From: Lachnospira pectinoschiza
Lineage (GTDB): Bacteria > Bacillota > Clostridia > Lachnospirales > Lachnospiraceae
Direction of reading: 5' to 3'
DNA: 64,000 bases
NCBI RefSeq assembly: GCF_020564355.1
Contig: NZ_JAJCRR010000007.1
Coordinates: 138,455-202,454 of the forward strand
Of the stretch, positions 33,418-42,590 are shown piece after piece. Each line of letters begins with the position of its first letter. The stretch's first letter is position 1. The translations under genes were made by a program, and so were the position numbers. The notes beneath the pieces are model-generated. The model worked only from the letters and a program-made list of their open reading frames with translations, did no database searches and had not been told where the DNA came from.

Positions 33418-34971
33418 ATGAAGATGACAATGAAACTGAAAAATAAATTAATATTAACTTTTTGCATTATGAGTATTCTTCCGATGGTTCTGTGCGGACT
33501 GGTTATCTGCGGCATGTATAAAATCCATGCACAGAATATGTACCAGACCTATGAGATAGACAGTCAGACATTTCTGATTGATTTTTACTCGCCGATGGAG
33601 CTGATGGGAAAGATTACGGAAAATATTTATGACGATATCCGTGAAATTGCAGAGGAAAATCCGGAAAAGTTTAACGATGAAAGCTATCTGGAGCATATTG
33701 ATTACAGACTGTCAGAGAAGCTCTCAGAGCTGGTTGTCCGTAAAAACGGGGTCTATACATATCAGTCAGAGGTGCTTAAAGGAAAAAATATTGATGAGCT
33801 GCTTCCGGCATATGATGAAGATGAGAACATTTGTGATGTGGCACTTTATAAGGGCGGCGACTACCAGACACTGGTAAAGCAGATTAATTTTTCCGACAGT
33901 CAGGGCAATGAATACAGTGTATCCATTCTGACATCATTAAATCAGATTGTACCGCAGCTGAAAATGTTTGCAATCGAACTGTTTGCGGCAGTTTTTCTGA
34001 TACTAGTGATTACAAGCCTGATACTGAATCTGTGGATATATCGTTCCGTTGTGACACCGCTTAATAAGCTGAAGCTGGCGACACATAATATACAGGCGGG
34101 TAATTTTGATTTTGAAATGCCGAATGTCCCGAAAAATGAAATCGGTGATGTGTGCCGTGATTTTGAGGAAATGCGTGTCATTTTAAAGCAGTCGTCCGAA
34201 GACAAGATTCGTTCCGATATGGAAGAAAAAGAGCTGATCCGCAATATTTCACATGATTTAAAGACACCGCTGACGGCGATTAAAGGTTATGTGGAAGGGA
34301 TTCAGGACGGTATTGCGGATACACCGCAGAAGCAGGAAAAGTATTTGCGTACAATTGCCAATAAGGTCAATGATATGGACAAGCTGATTGATGAGCTAAC
34401 GATTTATTCCAAGTTAGATACCAACCGTGTGCCGTATTCCTTTGCAAAGATTCCGATTAAGGGATATTTTGATGACTGCTGTGAGGAGATTAAGATTGAC
34501 TTAGAAGCGCAGGGCATTGATCTGGATTACCGTTGTTATGCGGGGGATGATGTGTTTATCGTTGCAGATGCGGAACAGTTAAAGCGTGTCATCAACAATA
34601 TTGTCAGCAACTCCGTAAAATACCGCGACGAAAGCCGGAAAGAAAAAATTACAATTGCCGTTTATGACGAGGGTGATTATGTACACATTCTGCTGGCAGA
34701 CAACGGAAAAGGCATTGGGGCAAGAGAACTGCCGCGTATTTTTGAACGTTTTTACAGAACGGATTCATCAAGAAACAGCAGGCAGGGCGGAAGTGGTATC
34801 GGACTTGCCATTGTTAAAAAAATTATTGAAGACCACAAGGGAAAAATCTGGGCAGAAAGTGTGGAGGGCGAAGGAACAGCCATGCATATCAATCTGTTAA
34901 AATATAAAGATAATTCCCATTATTGTATAGAAGATAAAAGTGGAAAAAAGAGTGCAAAGGGACTCAGATAA
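33418..34971 (+). CDS. Sensor histidine kinase
   Basis: A 517-residue transmembrane kinase: two transmembrane helices (about 9-30 and 185-207) flank an extracytoplasmic sensing region; a HAMP linker follows (about 208-262). The phospho-acceptor His is H279 in NISHDLKTPLTAIKGY, and the ATP domain has NIVSNSVKY, LADNGKGIG, FERFYRTDSS and GGSGIGLAIVKKI. It pairs with the response regulator 40 bp downstream. The start could be 33418, 33424 or 33430; 33418 is kept. Just upstream is GCGTGCGCAGAAATGAAG, similar to the 3' end of the hairpin-RBS repeats. The stimulus is unknown. Confidence 0.93.
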   Translation: MKMTMKLKNKLILTFCIMSILPMVLCGLVICGMYKIHAQNMYQTYEIDSQTFLIDFYSPMELMGKITENIYDDIREIAEENPEKFNDESYLEHIDYRLSEKLSELVVRKNGVYTYQSEVLKGKNIDELLPAYDEDENICDVALYKGGDYQTLVKQINFSDSQGNEYSVSILTSLNQIVPQLKMFAIELFAAVFLILVITSLILNLWIYRSVVTPLNKLKLATHNIQAGNFDFEMPNVPKNEIGDVCRDFEEMRVILKQSSEDKIRSDMEEKELIRNISHDLKTPLTAIKGYVEGIQDGIADTPQKQEKYLRTIANKVNDMDKLIDELTIYSKLDTNRVPYSFAKIPIKGYFDDCCEEIKIDLEAQGIDLDYRCYAGDDVFIVADAEQLKRVINNIVSNSVKYRDESRKEKITIAVYDEGDYVHILLADNGKGIGARELPRIFERFYRTDSSRNSRQGGSGIGLAIVKKIIEDHKGKIWAESVEGEGTAMHINLLKYKDNSHYCIEDKSGKKSAKGLR

Positions 34972-35011
34972 AATGTAACACAGAAATGTAAAACAGAAAG
35001 GAAATTGGGGT

Positions 35012-35701
35012 ATGAGCAGAGTATTAATAGTAGAAGATGAAGAAGCCATTGCAGAAATTGAAAAAGATTATCTGGAATTAAGTGATTTTGAAGTTGTCAT
35101 TAAGTCAGACGGTACACAGGGACTGGCAACCGCTTTAAATGAAGATTTTGATATTATGATTTTAGATGTCATGCTGCCGGGAACGGACGGTTATGAAATC
35201 TGCCGTCAGGTCCGTGAAGTCAAAAACACACCGATTATCATGGTATCGGCAAAGAAAGAAGACATTGATAAAATCCGCGGACTGGGTGTCGGCGCAGATG
35301 ATTATATGACAAAGCCGTTCAGTCCAAGCGAACTGGTGGCAAGAGTAAAAGCACATCTGGCAAGATATGAGCGCTTGGTCAGCAGTGCAAAGCAGGAAAA
35401 TGATGTGATTGAAATCCGCGGCATTAAGATTGACAAGACGGCAAGACGTGTTTTTGTCAACGGCGAGGAAAAAGTTTTTACGACGAAGGAATTTGATCTG
35501 CTGACATTCCTTGCAGAGCACCCAAACCACGTATTTACAAAGGACGAACTGTTTAAAGAAATCTGGGATATGGATTCTATCGGTGATATTGCAACCGTTA
35601 CCGTGCATATCAAAAAGATTCGTGAAAAGATTGAGTATGATACGTCAAAGCCGCAGTATATTGAAACCATCTGGGGTGTCGGATACAGATTTAAAATGTA
35701 A
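35012..35701 (+). CDS. OmpR-family response regulator
   Basis: A 229-residue transcription regulator partnered with the upstream kinase. The receiver domain has the acidic pocket EDE (8-10), the phosphorylated Asp52 in MILDVMLPG, and the conserved Lys in SAKKED with MTKPFSP; the C-terminal winged helix has KEFDLLTFLAEHPNHVFTK and VTVHIKKIREKI ending in WGVGYRF. The target genes cannot be read from the window. SD AGAAAGGAA is clear. Confidence 0.95.
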   Translation: MSRVLIVEDEEAIAEIEKDYLELSDFEVVIKSDGTQGLATALNEDFDIMILDVMLPGTDGYEICRQVREVKNTPIIMVSAKKEDIDKIRGLGVGADDYMTKPFSPSELVARVKAHLARYERLVSSAKQENDVIEIRGIKIDKTARRVFVNGEEKVFTTKEFDLLTFLAEHPNHVFTKDELFKEIWDMDSIGDIATVTVHIKKIREKIEYDTSKPQYIETIWGVGYRFKM

Positions 35702-35770
35702 TATAGGGTATGATAACAGCCTGTGGTGTTTTGCATCATGGGCTTTTACTATGAAAATGAAGAAAAGGGT

Positions 35771-36994
35771 ATGGATAAAATGGCAAGGAAAACAAAATAT
35801 GAAATACGAACGTTAAAAACAGAAACAGATGATGTCAATCAGTATAATGCACTGCTTAGGTATGCTTTTCAGGTGACGGAGCAGGAACTGGCAGAAACCG
35901 GCTGGCGGGACGATGAGATTAAACAGTCCAAGTTCCCGGTGTTAGACCGTGCGGACGTGCTGGGCTGTTTTGACGGAAAGACACTGATTTCGCAGTTTGC
36001 GGTTTATCCGCTCAAAATGAATATTTACGACACGGTTTTTCAGATCGGATTTGTAACAAGTGTCTGCACCTATCCGGAGTATTCGGGACACGGCATTATG
36101 AAAAAACTCATGGTAAAGAGCCTGACCAATATGCGGCATAAGGGCCAGTCGTTTGCACTGTTGTATCCGTATTCCATTCCGCTGTATCACAAGCTTGGCT
36201 GGGAAATCGTATCCAATAAAATCTCCTATACGGTCAAAGACCGCCAGATACCGGCGAAAGCGACTGCGCCGGGGTATGTGCGCCGCGTGGACTGGGAAAA
36301 TGCGGATTTTATGAATCTTCATTCGACCTTTGCTTCCATCACACACGGCTGTCTGTTCCGCAATGCGCTGGCATGGGAAGAATACTGGCGCTGGGACGAG
36401 GACGACACCAACGTGGCAGTCTATTACAATGAAGCGGACAAGCCGTGCGGTTACATGGTTTATCTGATCAAGTCCGACATTATGCACATAAAAGAAATGA
36501 TTTATTTAAACCGTGAGGCACAGCAAGGCTTGTGGGAGTATATCCGTGCGCATGAATCCATGATTGATGAAGTCCGCGGAAACACCTATTTTAGCGAGCC
36601 GATAGCCTTTGAAATGGATGACGGCGATATCCGCGAAATGATTCGTCCGTACTGCATGGGCAGAATTGTCGATGTGGAGCAGTTCTTTGAAAATTATCCG
36701 TGTGACCCAGACGAAAAACCGGTGCGGATTGCATTTGAACTGCATGATGAACTGCTTTCATGGAATAATAAGACGGTGACGGTGCTGTTTGAGGACGGAC
36801 ACTGTAAAATTACAAAAGAACCCGCAGATTATACCTTAAAAATGAGCATTGCGACACTCACAACCCTGCTTTTAGGATACAAGACCGCAGAACGTCTGTA
36901 TGAAATGGAGCGGATAGAAGGCACGGAGGAAGCTGCAGAACATTTAGATGATGTATTGTTTCACAAGATTCCGTATATTTCGGATTATATTTAA
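35771..36994 (+). CDS. Eis-like GNAT acetyltransferase with SCP2-type C-terminus
   Basis: A 407-residue protein with the tripartite plan of Eis proteins: a GNAT domain (about 1-150, acetyl-CoA loop in VCTYPEYSGHGIMKKLM), a second GNAT-like domain (about 150-285), and a C-terminal SCP2-like domain (about 300-405). The family acetylates amines such as aminoglycosides or polyamines; the role in anaerobic gut bacteria is not established. Start at 35771; 35780 is an alternative. An unrelated SCP2 domain occurs in the gene at 53387. Confidence 0.85.
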   Translation: MDKMARKTKYEIRTLKTETDDVNQYNALLRYAFQVTEQELAETGWRDDEIKQSKFPVLDRADVLGCFDGKTLISQFAVYPLKMNIYDTVFQIGFVTSVCTYPEYSGHGIMKKLMVKSLTNMRHKGQSFALLYPYSIPLYHKLGWEIVSNKISYTVKDRQIPAKATAPGYVRRVDWENADFMNLHSTFASITHGCLFRNALAWEEYWRWDEDDTNVAVYYNEADKPCGYMVYLIKSDIMHIKEMIYLNREAQQGLWEYIRAHESMIDEVRGNTYFSEPIAFEMDDGDIREMIRPYCMGRIVDVEQFFENYPCDPDEKPVRIAFELHDELLSWNNKTVTVLFEDGHCKITKEPADYTLKMSIATLTTLLLGYKTAERLYEMERIEGTEEAAEHLDDVLFHKIPYISDYI

Positions 36995-37133
36995 TGAGAA
37001 TTTTATATTTAGCCAGTTCTGTCGGCAGCCTGAAAGATGCACTGCGTTTTTCCTTTGAAAACCGCACATAAAGAGGTGCCGGATTTAGACAGAGCCTAGG
37101 GAATATAAGAACAGGGGGAGTTGACAGCATTGG

Positions 37134-37139
37134 TATAAT
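37134..37139 (+). promoter_or_regulatory. Extended -10 before the CobW gene
   Basis: TGGTATAAT is an extended -10 element (TGN-TATAAT) about 50 bp upstream of the CobW start. A TTGACA exists nearby, but its spacing (7 bp) is too short to act as its -35. Confidence 0.4.
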
Positions 37140-37192
37140 AAAAGATAAGGAAAAGATTAGAACTTGCCGTAAAGGCAGAAAGGAAGATAATC

Positions 37193-38368
37193 ATGACAAA
37201 GGTAGATATTATTTCAGGATTTTTAGGTGCAGGAAAAACCACTTTAATCAGTAAATTATTAAAAGAAGCATTAAAGGACGAGCAGGTCGTTCTGATAGAA
37301 AACGAATTTGGCGAAATCGGTATTGACGGTGGATTTTTAAAGGATTCCGGCGTGGAAATCAGGGAAATGAATTCCGGCTGTATCTGCTGTTCACTGGTAG
37401 GCGACTTCGGTACATCTTTAAAGGAAGTTGTTGACAAGTACCATCCGGACAGAATCATCATCGAGCCGTCAGGTGTCGGCAAGCTCTCCGATGTCATTAA
37501 GGCAGTAAAGGACCTTCATATCGAAAATGAAATCCGCTTAAACAGTGCATCAACTGTAGCAGATGCTTCTAAAGTAAAAGTATACATGAAGAACTTCGGT
37601 GAATTCTTCAACAACCAGATTGAACATGCAGGCACAATCATTTTAAGCCGTACACAGAATGTCAGCGAAGACAAGTTAAAGAAGGCTATTGAACTGATTC
37701 GTACAGTCAATGCCAATGCACATATTATTACGACACCTTGGGATGACTTAGAGGGTACACAGATTTTAGGTGCCATGGAAAACGTAACGAACCTCGAACT
37801 GGAAATGCTTGCAGAAGCAGCTGAAAAAGCGCATGAAGAACATGAACACGAGCATCATCACCATCATGACGGCGAGGAGTGCTGCTGTGGTCATCATCAC
37901 GATGAGGACGAACACGACCACCATCATGACCACGATGAGGACGAACACGAACATCACCATCACGGAAATGACGAGGAATGTGGCTGCGGACATGACCATG
38001 ACCACGAGGAACATGAACATCATCATCACGACCATGATGGCGAATGTGGCTGCGGACATGACCATCACCATGAAGGACATCATCATGCAGATGACGTATT
38101 CTCAAGCTGGGGTACAGAAACACCGAATAAATACGACAAAGAAACACTTGAAGACATCTTAAAGAAGCTTGCCAATACAGAAGAATACGGTAAGATTCTG
38201 CGTTCAAAAGGTATGCTTCCTTGCACGGACGGCACATGGATGTATTTTGATTTAGTACCGGGAGAATACGAAATCCGTGACGGCAAGGCAGATTTTACAG
38301 GAAGAATCTGTGTCATCGGTGCCGAATTAAAAGAAGATGCGTTAAAAACATTATTTGAAATCGCCTAA
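37193..38368 (+). CDS. CobW/COG0523 GTPase metallochaperone with His-rich domain
   Basis: A 391-residue G3E GTPase that probably delivers a transition metal. P-loop GFLGAGKTT (9-17), the metal-site CxCC (CICC, 63-66), and ENEFGEIGIDGG are canonical. A central region (about 212-300) is extremely rich in His, Asp, Glu and Cys, with repeated Cys-x-Cys-Gly-His units, and should bind several metal ions. The C-terminal CobW_C-like domain follows. It is cotranscribed with a related GTPase 44 bp downstream. Zinc or nickel are the most likely metals; the sequence does not decide. Confidence 0.92.
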   Translation: MTKVDIISGFLGAGKTTLISKLLKEALKDEQVVLIENEFGEIGIDGGFLKDSGVEIREMNSGCICCSLVGDFGTSLKEVVDKYHPDRIIIEPSGVGKLSDVIKAVKDLHIENEIRLNSASTVADASKVKVYMKNFGEFFNNQIEHAGTIILSRTQNVSEDKLKKAIELIRTVNANAHIITTPWDDLEGTQILGAMENVTNLELEMLAEAAEKAHEEHEHEHHHHHDGEECCCGHHHDEDEHDHHHDHDEDEHEHHHHGNDEECGCGHDHDHEEHEHHHHDHDGECGCGHDHHHEGHHHADDVFSSWGTETPNKYDKETLEDILKKLANTEEYGKILRSKGMLPCTDGTWMYFDLVPGEYEIRDGKADFTGRICVIGAELKEDALKTLFEIA

Positions 38369-38412
38369 GCTCTGCGGCAATTCACAGGGACAGGAGTTGA
38401 AAGGAAGGACAC

Positions 38413-39360
38413 ATGGCAGAAGAAGAATACCAGATTCCGATATTTTTTATAAACGGACAGTTAGACAGCGGAAAGACCCGTTTTATAACAGAAACAATTG
38501 AGATGGGACAGTTTGCGGAAGCAAAAAATAAGCTGCTTATTGTATGCGAAGAAGGCGAGGAGGAGTACGATGAAAAAATGCTCAAAGATAACGGTGTGAG
38601 CATGGTTGTACTTGAAAAAGAAGATTTAACCGAAGAAAAGTTAAAAGAACTGGATAAGCAGTATGACCCATGGATTGTTATTGTCGAGTACAACGGCATG
38701 TGGGACCCGGCACTTTTAATGGGAACTGCAAAGCCGTTTGGCTGGCAGATTTACCAGTCCATTACACTGGTGAATGCAGAAACCTTCGGTGTACAGTGGG
38801 CAAATATGAAATCCATCATGGCTGAAATGGTAAAAAATGTAGATATGGTTATTTTTAACCGCTGCAGCAGCGGCATGGATCTTGGCAGCTACAGAAGAAG
38901 CATGAAAGCGTTAAATTCATATGTACAGATAGTCTTTGAAGACAAAAACGGCGATATGATGTCCATTGCAGAGCAGCTTCCGTATGATGTCAATGCAAAT
39001 GTGATTGAGGTCGATGACTGCGATTACGGCATCTGGTACATGGACGTTTCCGAGCGCCCTGAAGTGTATAAGGGTAAAACCGTACGCTTTAAGGGGCAGG
39101 TTTTAAAAAATAAATATTTTAAAGACAAAAATTTTGTACCGGGCAGAAAGGTCATGACCTGTTGTGCAGAGGATACTTCCTTTATCGGTTATATCAGCTT
39201 TTACGATAAAATATCTTCTCTTGAAAACAGACAGTGGATTACAGTAACGGCACAGATTGCATATGAGTTCCAGATGGCATATAAGAAAAAAGGTCCGGTT
39301 CTTTATGTGCAGAAGGTAGAGCCGGCAGAAGCACCGGCAGACGAACTGGTTTACTTCTAA
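38413..39360 (+). CDS. CobW-like GTPase fused to a DUF1980-like (YcgQ C-terminal) domain
   Basis: A 315-residue protein. The N-terminal half has a P-loop-like FINGQLDSGKTRF (about 11-23) and no CxCC motif; the C-terminal half (about 225-315) has VRFKGQVLKNKYF, FVPGRKVMTCCAEDTSFIGY, the Cys-Cys motif of the YcgQ/DUF1980 OB-like domain of metal transport proteins. Together with the upstream CobW protein it likely forms a metal-handling pair. SD GAAAGGA. The domain assignment is from motif recognition. Confidence 0.85.
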   Translation: MAEEEYQIPIFFINGQLDSGKTRFITETIEMGQFAEAKNKLLIVCEEGEEEYDEKMLKDNGVSMVVLEKEDLTEEKLKELDKQYDPWIVIVEYNGMWDPALLMGTAKPFGWQIYQSITLVNAETFGVQWANMKSIMAEMVKNVDMVIFNRCSSGMDLGSYRRSMKALNSYVQIVFEDKNGDMMSIAEQLPYDVNANVIEVDDCDYGIWYMDVSERPEVYKGKTVRFKGQVLKNKYFKDKNFVPGRKVMTCCAEDTSFIGYISFYDKISSLENRQWITVTAQIAYEFQMAYKKKGPVLYVQKVEPAEAPADELVYF

Positions 39361-39380
39361 ATAAAGAGAGGACAATACCG

Positions 39381-40283
39381 ATGATTCAGGATATTTTACC
39401 ACGCCATCTGGACAATCAGTTCAGGTGGCTGACACCGCAGAAAAGCGATATTATTCTTTTATTTGAGGGTTCCAGTGTGCTTGCAAAATGGCAGGATGAA
39501 AAAATTTATTATCCTGATTACGAAGAATTCTGCACACAGACAGATGCGGCAAAATACACGTTTATTTATGTATTGTCTGTCGATGAAATCCAGTATTTTC
39601 TGGCAATGCGCAAAGGAGAAGTGCTGGAGGGTAGCTTTCAGGGAGAGCTTTCCGATGCGAAAGTGCATGAGGAATATCAAAGCGAATTAGACGGCTATGA
39701 TTTTTTAGGTGTCAATATCTTCCGCAGTGCCGTACCGAAATACAGGGCATTTGCAGCGATTACGGCATATCATTTATATGGCTGGTACCGTGACAACCGT
39801 TTCTGCGGCAGATGCGGAAAACCGATGGTACACGATAAAAAGGAACGCATGGTGCGATGCATGTGCTGCAACAATATGGTGTTCCCGAAAATTTGTCCGG
39901 CGGTGATTATCGGCGTGACAGACGGGGACAGAATATTGCTCACCAAATATGCGGGAAGAACATATAAAAATTATGCGCTGGTTGCCGGATTTACGGAAAT
40001 CGGAGAAACGCTGGAACAGACCGTAGAGCGGGAAGTCATGGAAGAAGTAGGGCTTCACGTAAAAAATATCCGGTATTACAAGAGCCAGCCGTGGGCGTTA
40101 AGCGGTTCGCTGCTTGCGGGATTTTTTTGCGAACTGGACGGTGACGATACAATCAGCTTGCAGGAAGATGAGCTGTCTGTCGGGAAATGGGCCCATGCAG
40201 ATGACCTTGAACTCGAAGATGACGGCATCAGCCTGACAAGAGAAATGATTTTAAAATTTAAAGAAGAACACGCCAAAAGATAA
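39381..40283 (+). CDS. nudC: NAD+ diphosphatase (NADH pyrophosphatase)
   Basis: A 300-residue Nudix enzyme that hydrolyses NAD(H) to NMN and AMP and, in studied bacteria, removes NAD caps from RNA. The zinc ribbon (CGRCG and CMCCNNMVFP) lies mid-protein, the Nudix box begins at GFTEIGETLEQTVEREV and continues with MEEVGL, and the NudC-specific SQPW (YKSQPWALSGSLLAGF) follows. All diagnostic elements are intact. It lies 20 bp after the metallochaperone partner, in the same direction. Confidence 0.95.
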   Translation: MIQDILPRHLDNQFRWLTPQKSDIILLFEGSSVLAKWQDEKIYYPDYEEFCTQTDAAKYTFIYVLSVDEIQYFLAMRKGEVLEGSFQGELSDAKVHEEYQSELDGYDFLGVNIFRSAVPKYRAFAAITAYHLYGWYRDNRFCGRCGKPMVHDKKERMVRCMCCNNMVFPKICPAVIIGVTDGDRILLTKYAGRTYKNYALVAGFTEIGETLEQTVEREVMEEVGLHVKNIRYYKSQPWALSGSLLAGFFCELDGDDTISLQEDELSVGKWAHADDLELEDDGISLTREMILKFKEEHAKR

Positions 40284-40371
40284 ACGGATAACAGACATGC
40301 GGCAGAAAATTTACGCATATATTGAAGATGAATTTAGTATATTTCATGATTTCATGTGGAAATGGAGCAGC

Positions 40372-40950
40372 ATGTTAAATTATTTGTGGGCGGCAATGAT
40401 TGTAATCGGAATTGTATACGGCGCTTTTACCGGCAATATGACAGCTGTATCGGACGGAGCGCTCGATTCGGCAAAAGAAGCGGTTACGTTGTGCATTACC
40501 ATGCTTGGTGTGATGTCTCTTTGGACGGGGCTTATGGAAATTGCCAATCGCTCAGGACTGATTGATAAATGTACCAAAGCGATTCTGCCATTGATGCAGT
40601 GGCTGTTTCCGGGTGTACCAAAAGACCACGATGCGATGCAGCATATTACCACCAATGTCATCGCCAATTTTTTAGGGCTTGGCTGGGCGGCGACACCGGC
40701 GGGACTGCGTGCAATGAAAGCGCTTTCAGAGTTAAACGTGGAAAACAGCCGCGCCAGCACAGATATGTGTACCTTTCTTGTAATTAATATTTCTTCGATT
40801 CAGCTGATTCCGGTCAATATTATTGCATACCGCAGCCAGTACGGCAGTGTGAATCCGACGGCAATTGTAGCACCGGCAATTCTTGCGACCACAGTCAGTA
40901 CACTGGCTGCGATTGTATTTTGTAAGATAATGGCAGGAAAATCGGCATAA
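40372..40950 (+). CDS. spmA: Spore maturation protein A
   Basis: A 192-residue membrane protein of the nucleoside-recognition (Gate) family, involved in spore core dehydration. FGIVYGAF-like IVIGIVYGAFTGNM, MLGVMSLWTGLMEIANRSGL and NVIANFLGLGWAATPAGL are typical. The ATG at 40372 has GGAG upstream and gives the normal SpmA start; an in-frame start at 40297 would add 25 extra residues. It is followed by spmB, as in Bacillus. Confidence 0.93.
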   Translation: MLNYLWAAMIVIGIVYGAFTGNMTAVSDGALDSAKEAVTLCITMLGVMSLWTGLMEIANRSGLIDKCTKAILPLMQWLFPGVPKDHDAMQHITTNVIANFLGLGWAATPAGLRAMKALSELNVENSRASTDMCTFLVINISSIQLIPVNIIAYRSQYGSVNPTAIVAPAILATTVSTLAAIVFCKIMAGKSA

Positions 40951-41003
40951 CATTTGTACTGACGTCATATATTTATAATAATGTACAAAATGACGGTGGT
41001 TTC

Positions 41004-41531
41004 ATGGGATTTATCGTTGCAGTATCCGCATTTATTATTCCACTCATTATTTTTTATGTGGTTGTGGACGGAATCATACATCAGACGGATGTCTATGATG
41101 TATTTGTTGAAGGTGCAAAAGACGGCATGAAAACGGTGGTGTCCATTCTTCCGACACTGATTGGACTGATGATGGCAGTTGGAATTTTGCGGGCATCCGG
41201 TTTCCTTGCGTGGATTTCCGCAAAGATCGGAATACTGACAGACCTGTTTGGGATTCCCTCACAGATGATTCCTCTGATTATCGTCAGAATGTTCAGTTCT
41301 TCGGCGGCAACGGGGTTATCACTGGATTTGTTCCGGGAATATGGAACGGATTCTTACATAGGACTGATTACATCCATTATGATGAGCTGTACAGAAACGA
41401 TATTTTATACAATGTCGGTCTATTTTCTGGCGGCAAAGGTGCGAAAGACGCGGTGGACGCTTGCGGGAGCACTTGTATCGACAGCAGCGGGAATTGCAGC
41501 AAGTGTTTTTCTGGCACGCCTGATGAGTTAA
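41004..41531 (+). CDS. spmB: Spore maturation protein B
   Basis: A 175-residue membrane protein of the same superfamily as SpmA. GMKTVVSILPTLIGLMMAVGILRASGF, FGIPSQMIPL, RMFSSSAATGL and SCTETIFYT are diagnostic. The pair supports spore heat resistance through core dehydration and indicates a spore-forming organism. The SD is weak (ACGGTGG). It is followed 27 bp later by an aquaporin-family gene. Confidence 0.94.
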   Translation: MGFIVAVSAFIIPLIIFYVVVDGIIHQTDVYDVFVEGAKDGMKTVVSILPTLIGLMMAVGILRASGFLAWISAKIGILTDLFGIPSQMIPLIIVRMFSSSAATGLSLDLFREYGTDSYIGLITSIMMSCTETIFYTMSVYFLAAKVRKTRWTLAGALVSTAAGIAASVFLARLMS

Positions 41532-41558
41532 AAATAAAAAATGGAGGATTACAGGAAA

Positions 41559-42362
41559 ATGAAAAAATATCTGGCAGAATTTCTCGGCACATTTATCCTG
41601 ACATTTATGGTATGCGGGGCAGTCTCATTCACGGGTGGATATGCGGGGTATCTCGGTGTTGTCGGCATTGCGCTGACAGCCGGTTTTACGGTGGCGGTGC
41701 TGTTATACGTTTTTGGCACGGTATCGGGAGCACATTGTAATCCGGCAGTGTCGGCGGGCATGCTGATTGCCGGAAGGCTCAGTGTCGTGGATTTTATGGG
41801 TTATGTGGTATCACAGGTGTTTGGCGCACTTGCAGCGGCATTTGCCCTGTATGGATTGTCAAAGTCATTTGACGCACAGGTAATATCCCAGTATCAGTCC
41901 TATGGATATGATTTGGTCGGACTTGGCACAAATGGTTATGCAGATACATCAGCTTTCTTAAAAATTAATGTCTGGGGTGCATTTGTTACGGAGCTGCTCT
42001 TGACATTTGTCTTTGTGCTGGCATTTCTCTGTGTGACGGCGAAAACAGCGTACAAAAATGTGGCAGGGCTGGTAGCCGGTATGGCATTTTGCATGGCAGA
42101 ACTGTTTGGACTGGTACTTACAGGCGCAGGAATCAATCCGGCAAAAAGCTTTGGTACAGCCTTTGTAAAGGCAGTTTTTGGTGATGTAAAGGCTCTTTCA
42201 CAGGTCTGGGTATTTCTTGTGGCACCGCTTGCGGGCGGCCTGCTTGCGGGACTTTGCAGCCTTTATTTTTACGGAAAGCCAAGAAAAAAGATTTCCCGGA
42301 AGGAAACCGATGAAAAAGAAGCGCTGGAGCTTTTGGAAAAAGAAGAAACAACGGAACGGTAA
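41559..42362 (+). CDS. MIP/aquaporin family channel
   Basis: A 267-residue channel with six transmembrane helices and two NPA boxes, SGAHCNPAVSAG and GINPAKSFG. Water or small neutral solutes would pass; the second half lacks an obvious Asp after NPA of the glycerol-facilitator type, so an aquaporin or AqpZ-like protein is a reasonable guess. The C-terminal tail is Lys/Glu-rich. ATG at 41559; 41541 is a less likely start. Its position right after spmAB raises a possible link with water movement in sporulation. Confidence 0.9.
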   Translation: MKKYLAEFLGTFILTFMVCGAVSFTGGYAGYLGVVGIALTAGFTVAVLLYVFGTVSGAHCNPAVSAGMLIAGRLSVVDFMGYVVSQVFGALAAAFALYGLSKSFDAQVISQYQSYGYDLVGLGTNGYADTSAFLKINVWGAFVTELLLTFVFVLAFLCVTAKTAYKNVAGLVAGMAFCMAELFGLVLTGAGINPAKSFGTAFVKAVFGDVKALSQVWVFLVAPLAGGLLAGLCSLYFYGKPRKKISRKETDEKEALELLEKEETTER

Positions 42363-42373
42363 TAGGATAAATC

Positions 42374-42404
42374 AGGACAGATACGGTGTATCTGTCCTTT
42401 TTTC
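42374..42404 (+). terminator. Terminator after the aquaporin gene
   Basis: AGGACAGATAC pairs with GTATCTGTCCT (11 bp, 3-base loop) and is followed by a run of T. Confidence 0.92.
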
Positions 42405-42408
42405 ATGC

Positions 42409-42492
42409 AGGGATTTGTTTCTGAGCGAAAACAAATCTCTCTGATGGCAGATGAAAAATCTCCTGTGTCACAAAGTCATTCAGAAATATGGA
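42409..42492 (+). repeat. Hairpin-RBS repeat, copy E (orphan)
   Basis: GGGATTTGTTT, loop CTGAGCG, AAAACAAATCTC; then GATGGCAGATGAAAAA and TCACAAAGTCATTCAGAAATATGG. It is nearly identical to part of copy C but no gene starts after it on this strand; the next gene, DUF2508, runs in the opposite direction. Confidence 0.8.
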
Positions 42493-42590
42493 TTAGTGTA
42501 CAAAATTCCTATGATTATAATATACTCTAAAAATATAAGAATAAGTATTGACAAATAGATTCAAAAGGTGTATTATACGTATACAATACA

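Noticed and set aside
36994..37071. Micro-ORF of 25 codons (MRILYLASSVGS) overlapping the stop of the Eis-like gene
   Set aside because: The TAATG overlap is suggestive, but there is no SD and no recognisable family; it may be a relic of a lost gene.
37121..37139. TTGACA followed by TATAAT before the CobW gene read as a sigma-A promoter
   Set aside because: The spacing is only 7 bp, too short for the two boxes to act together; only the extended -10 was kept.
37840..38100. His-rich coding repeat considered as a CRISPR-like or satellite array
   Set aside because: Units are irregular in length and sequence and stay in frame within one protein; there are no spacers.
37728..38237. Long minus-strand open frame rich in Arg, His and Asp opposite the CobW gene
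   Set aside because: It is the reverse reading of the His-codon-rich repeat of the CobW gene; no ribosome binding site and no family.
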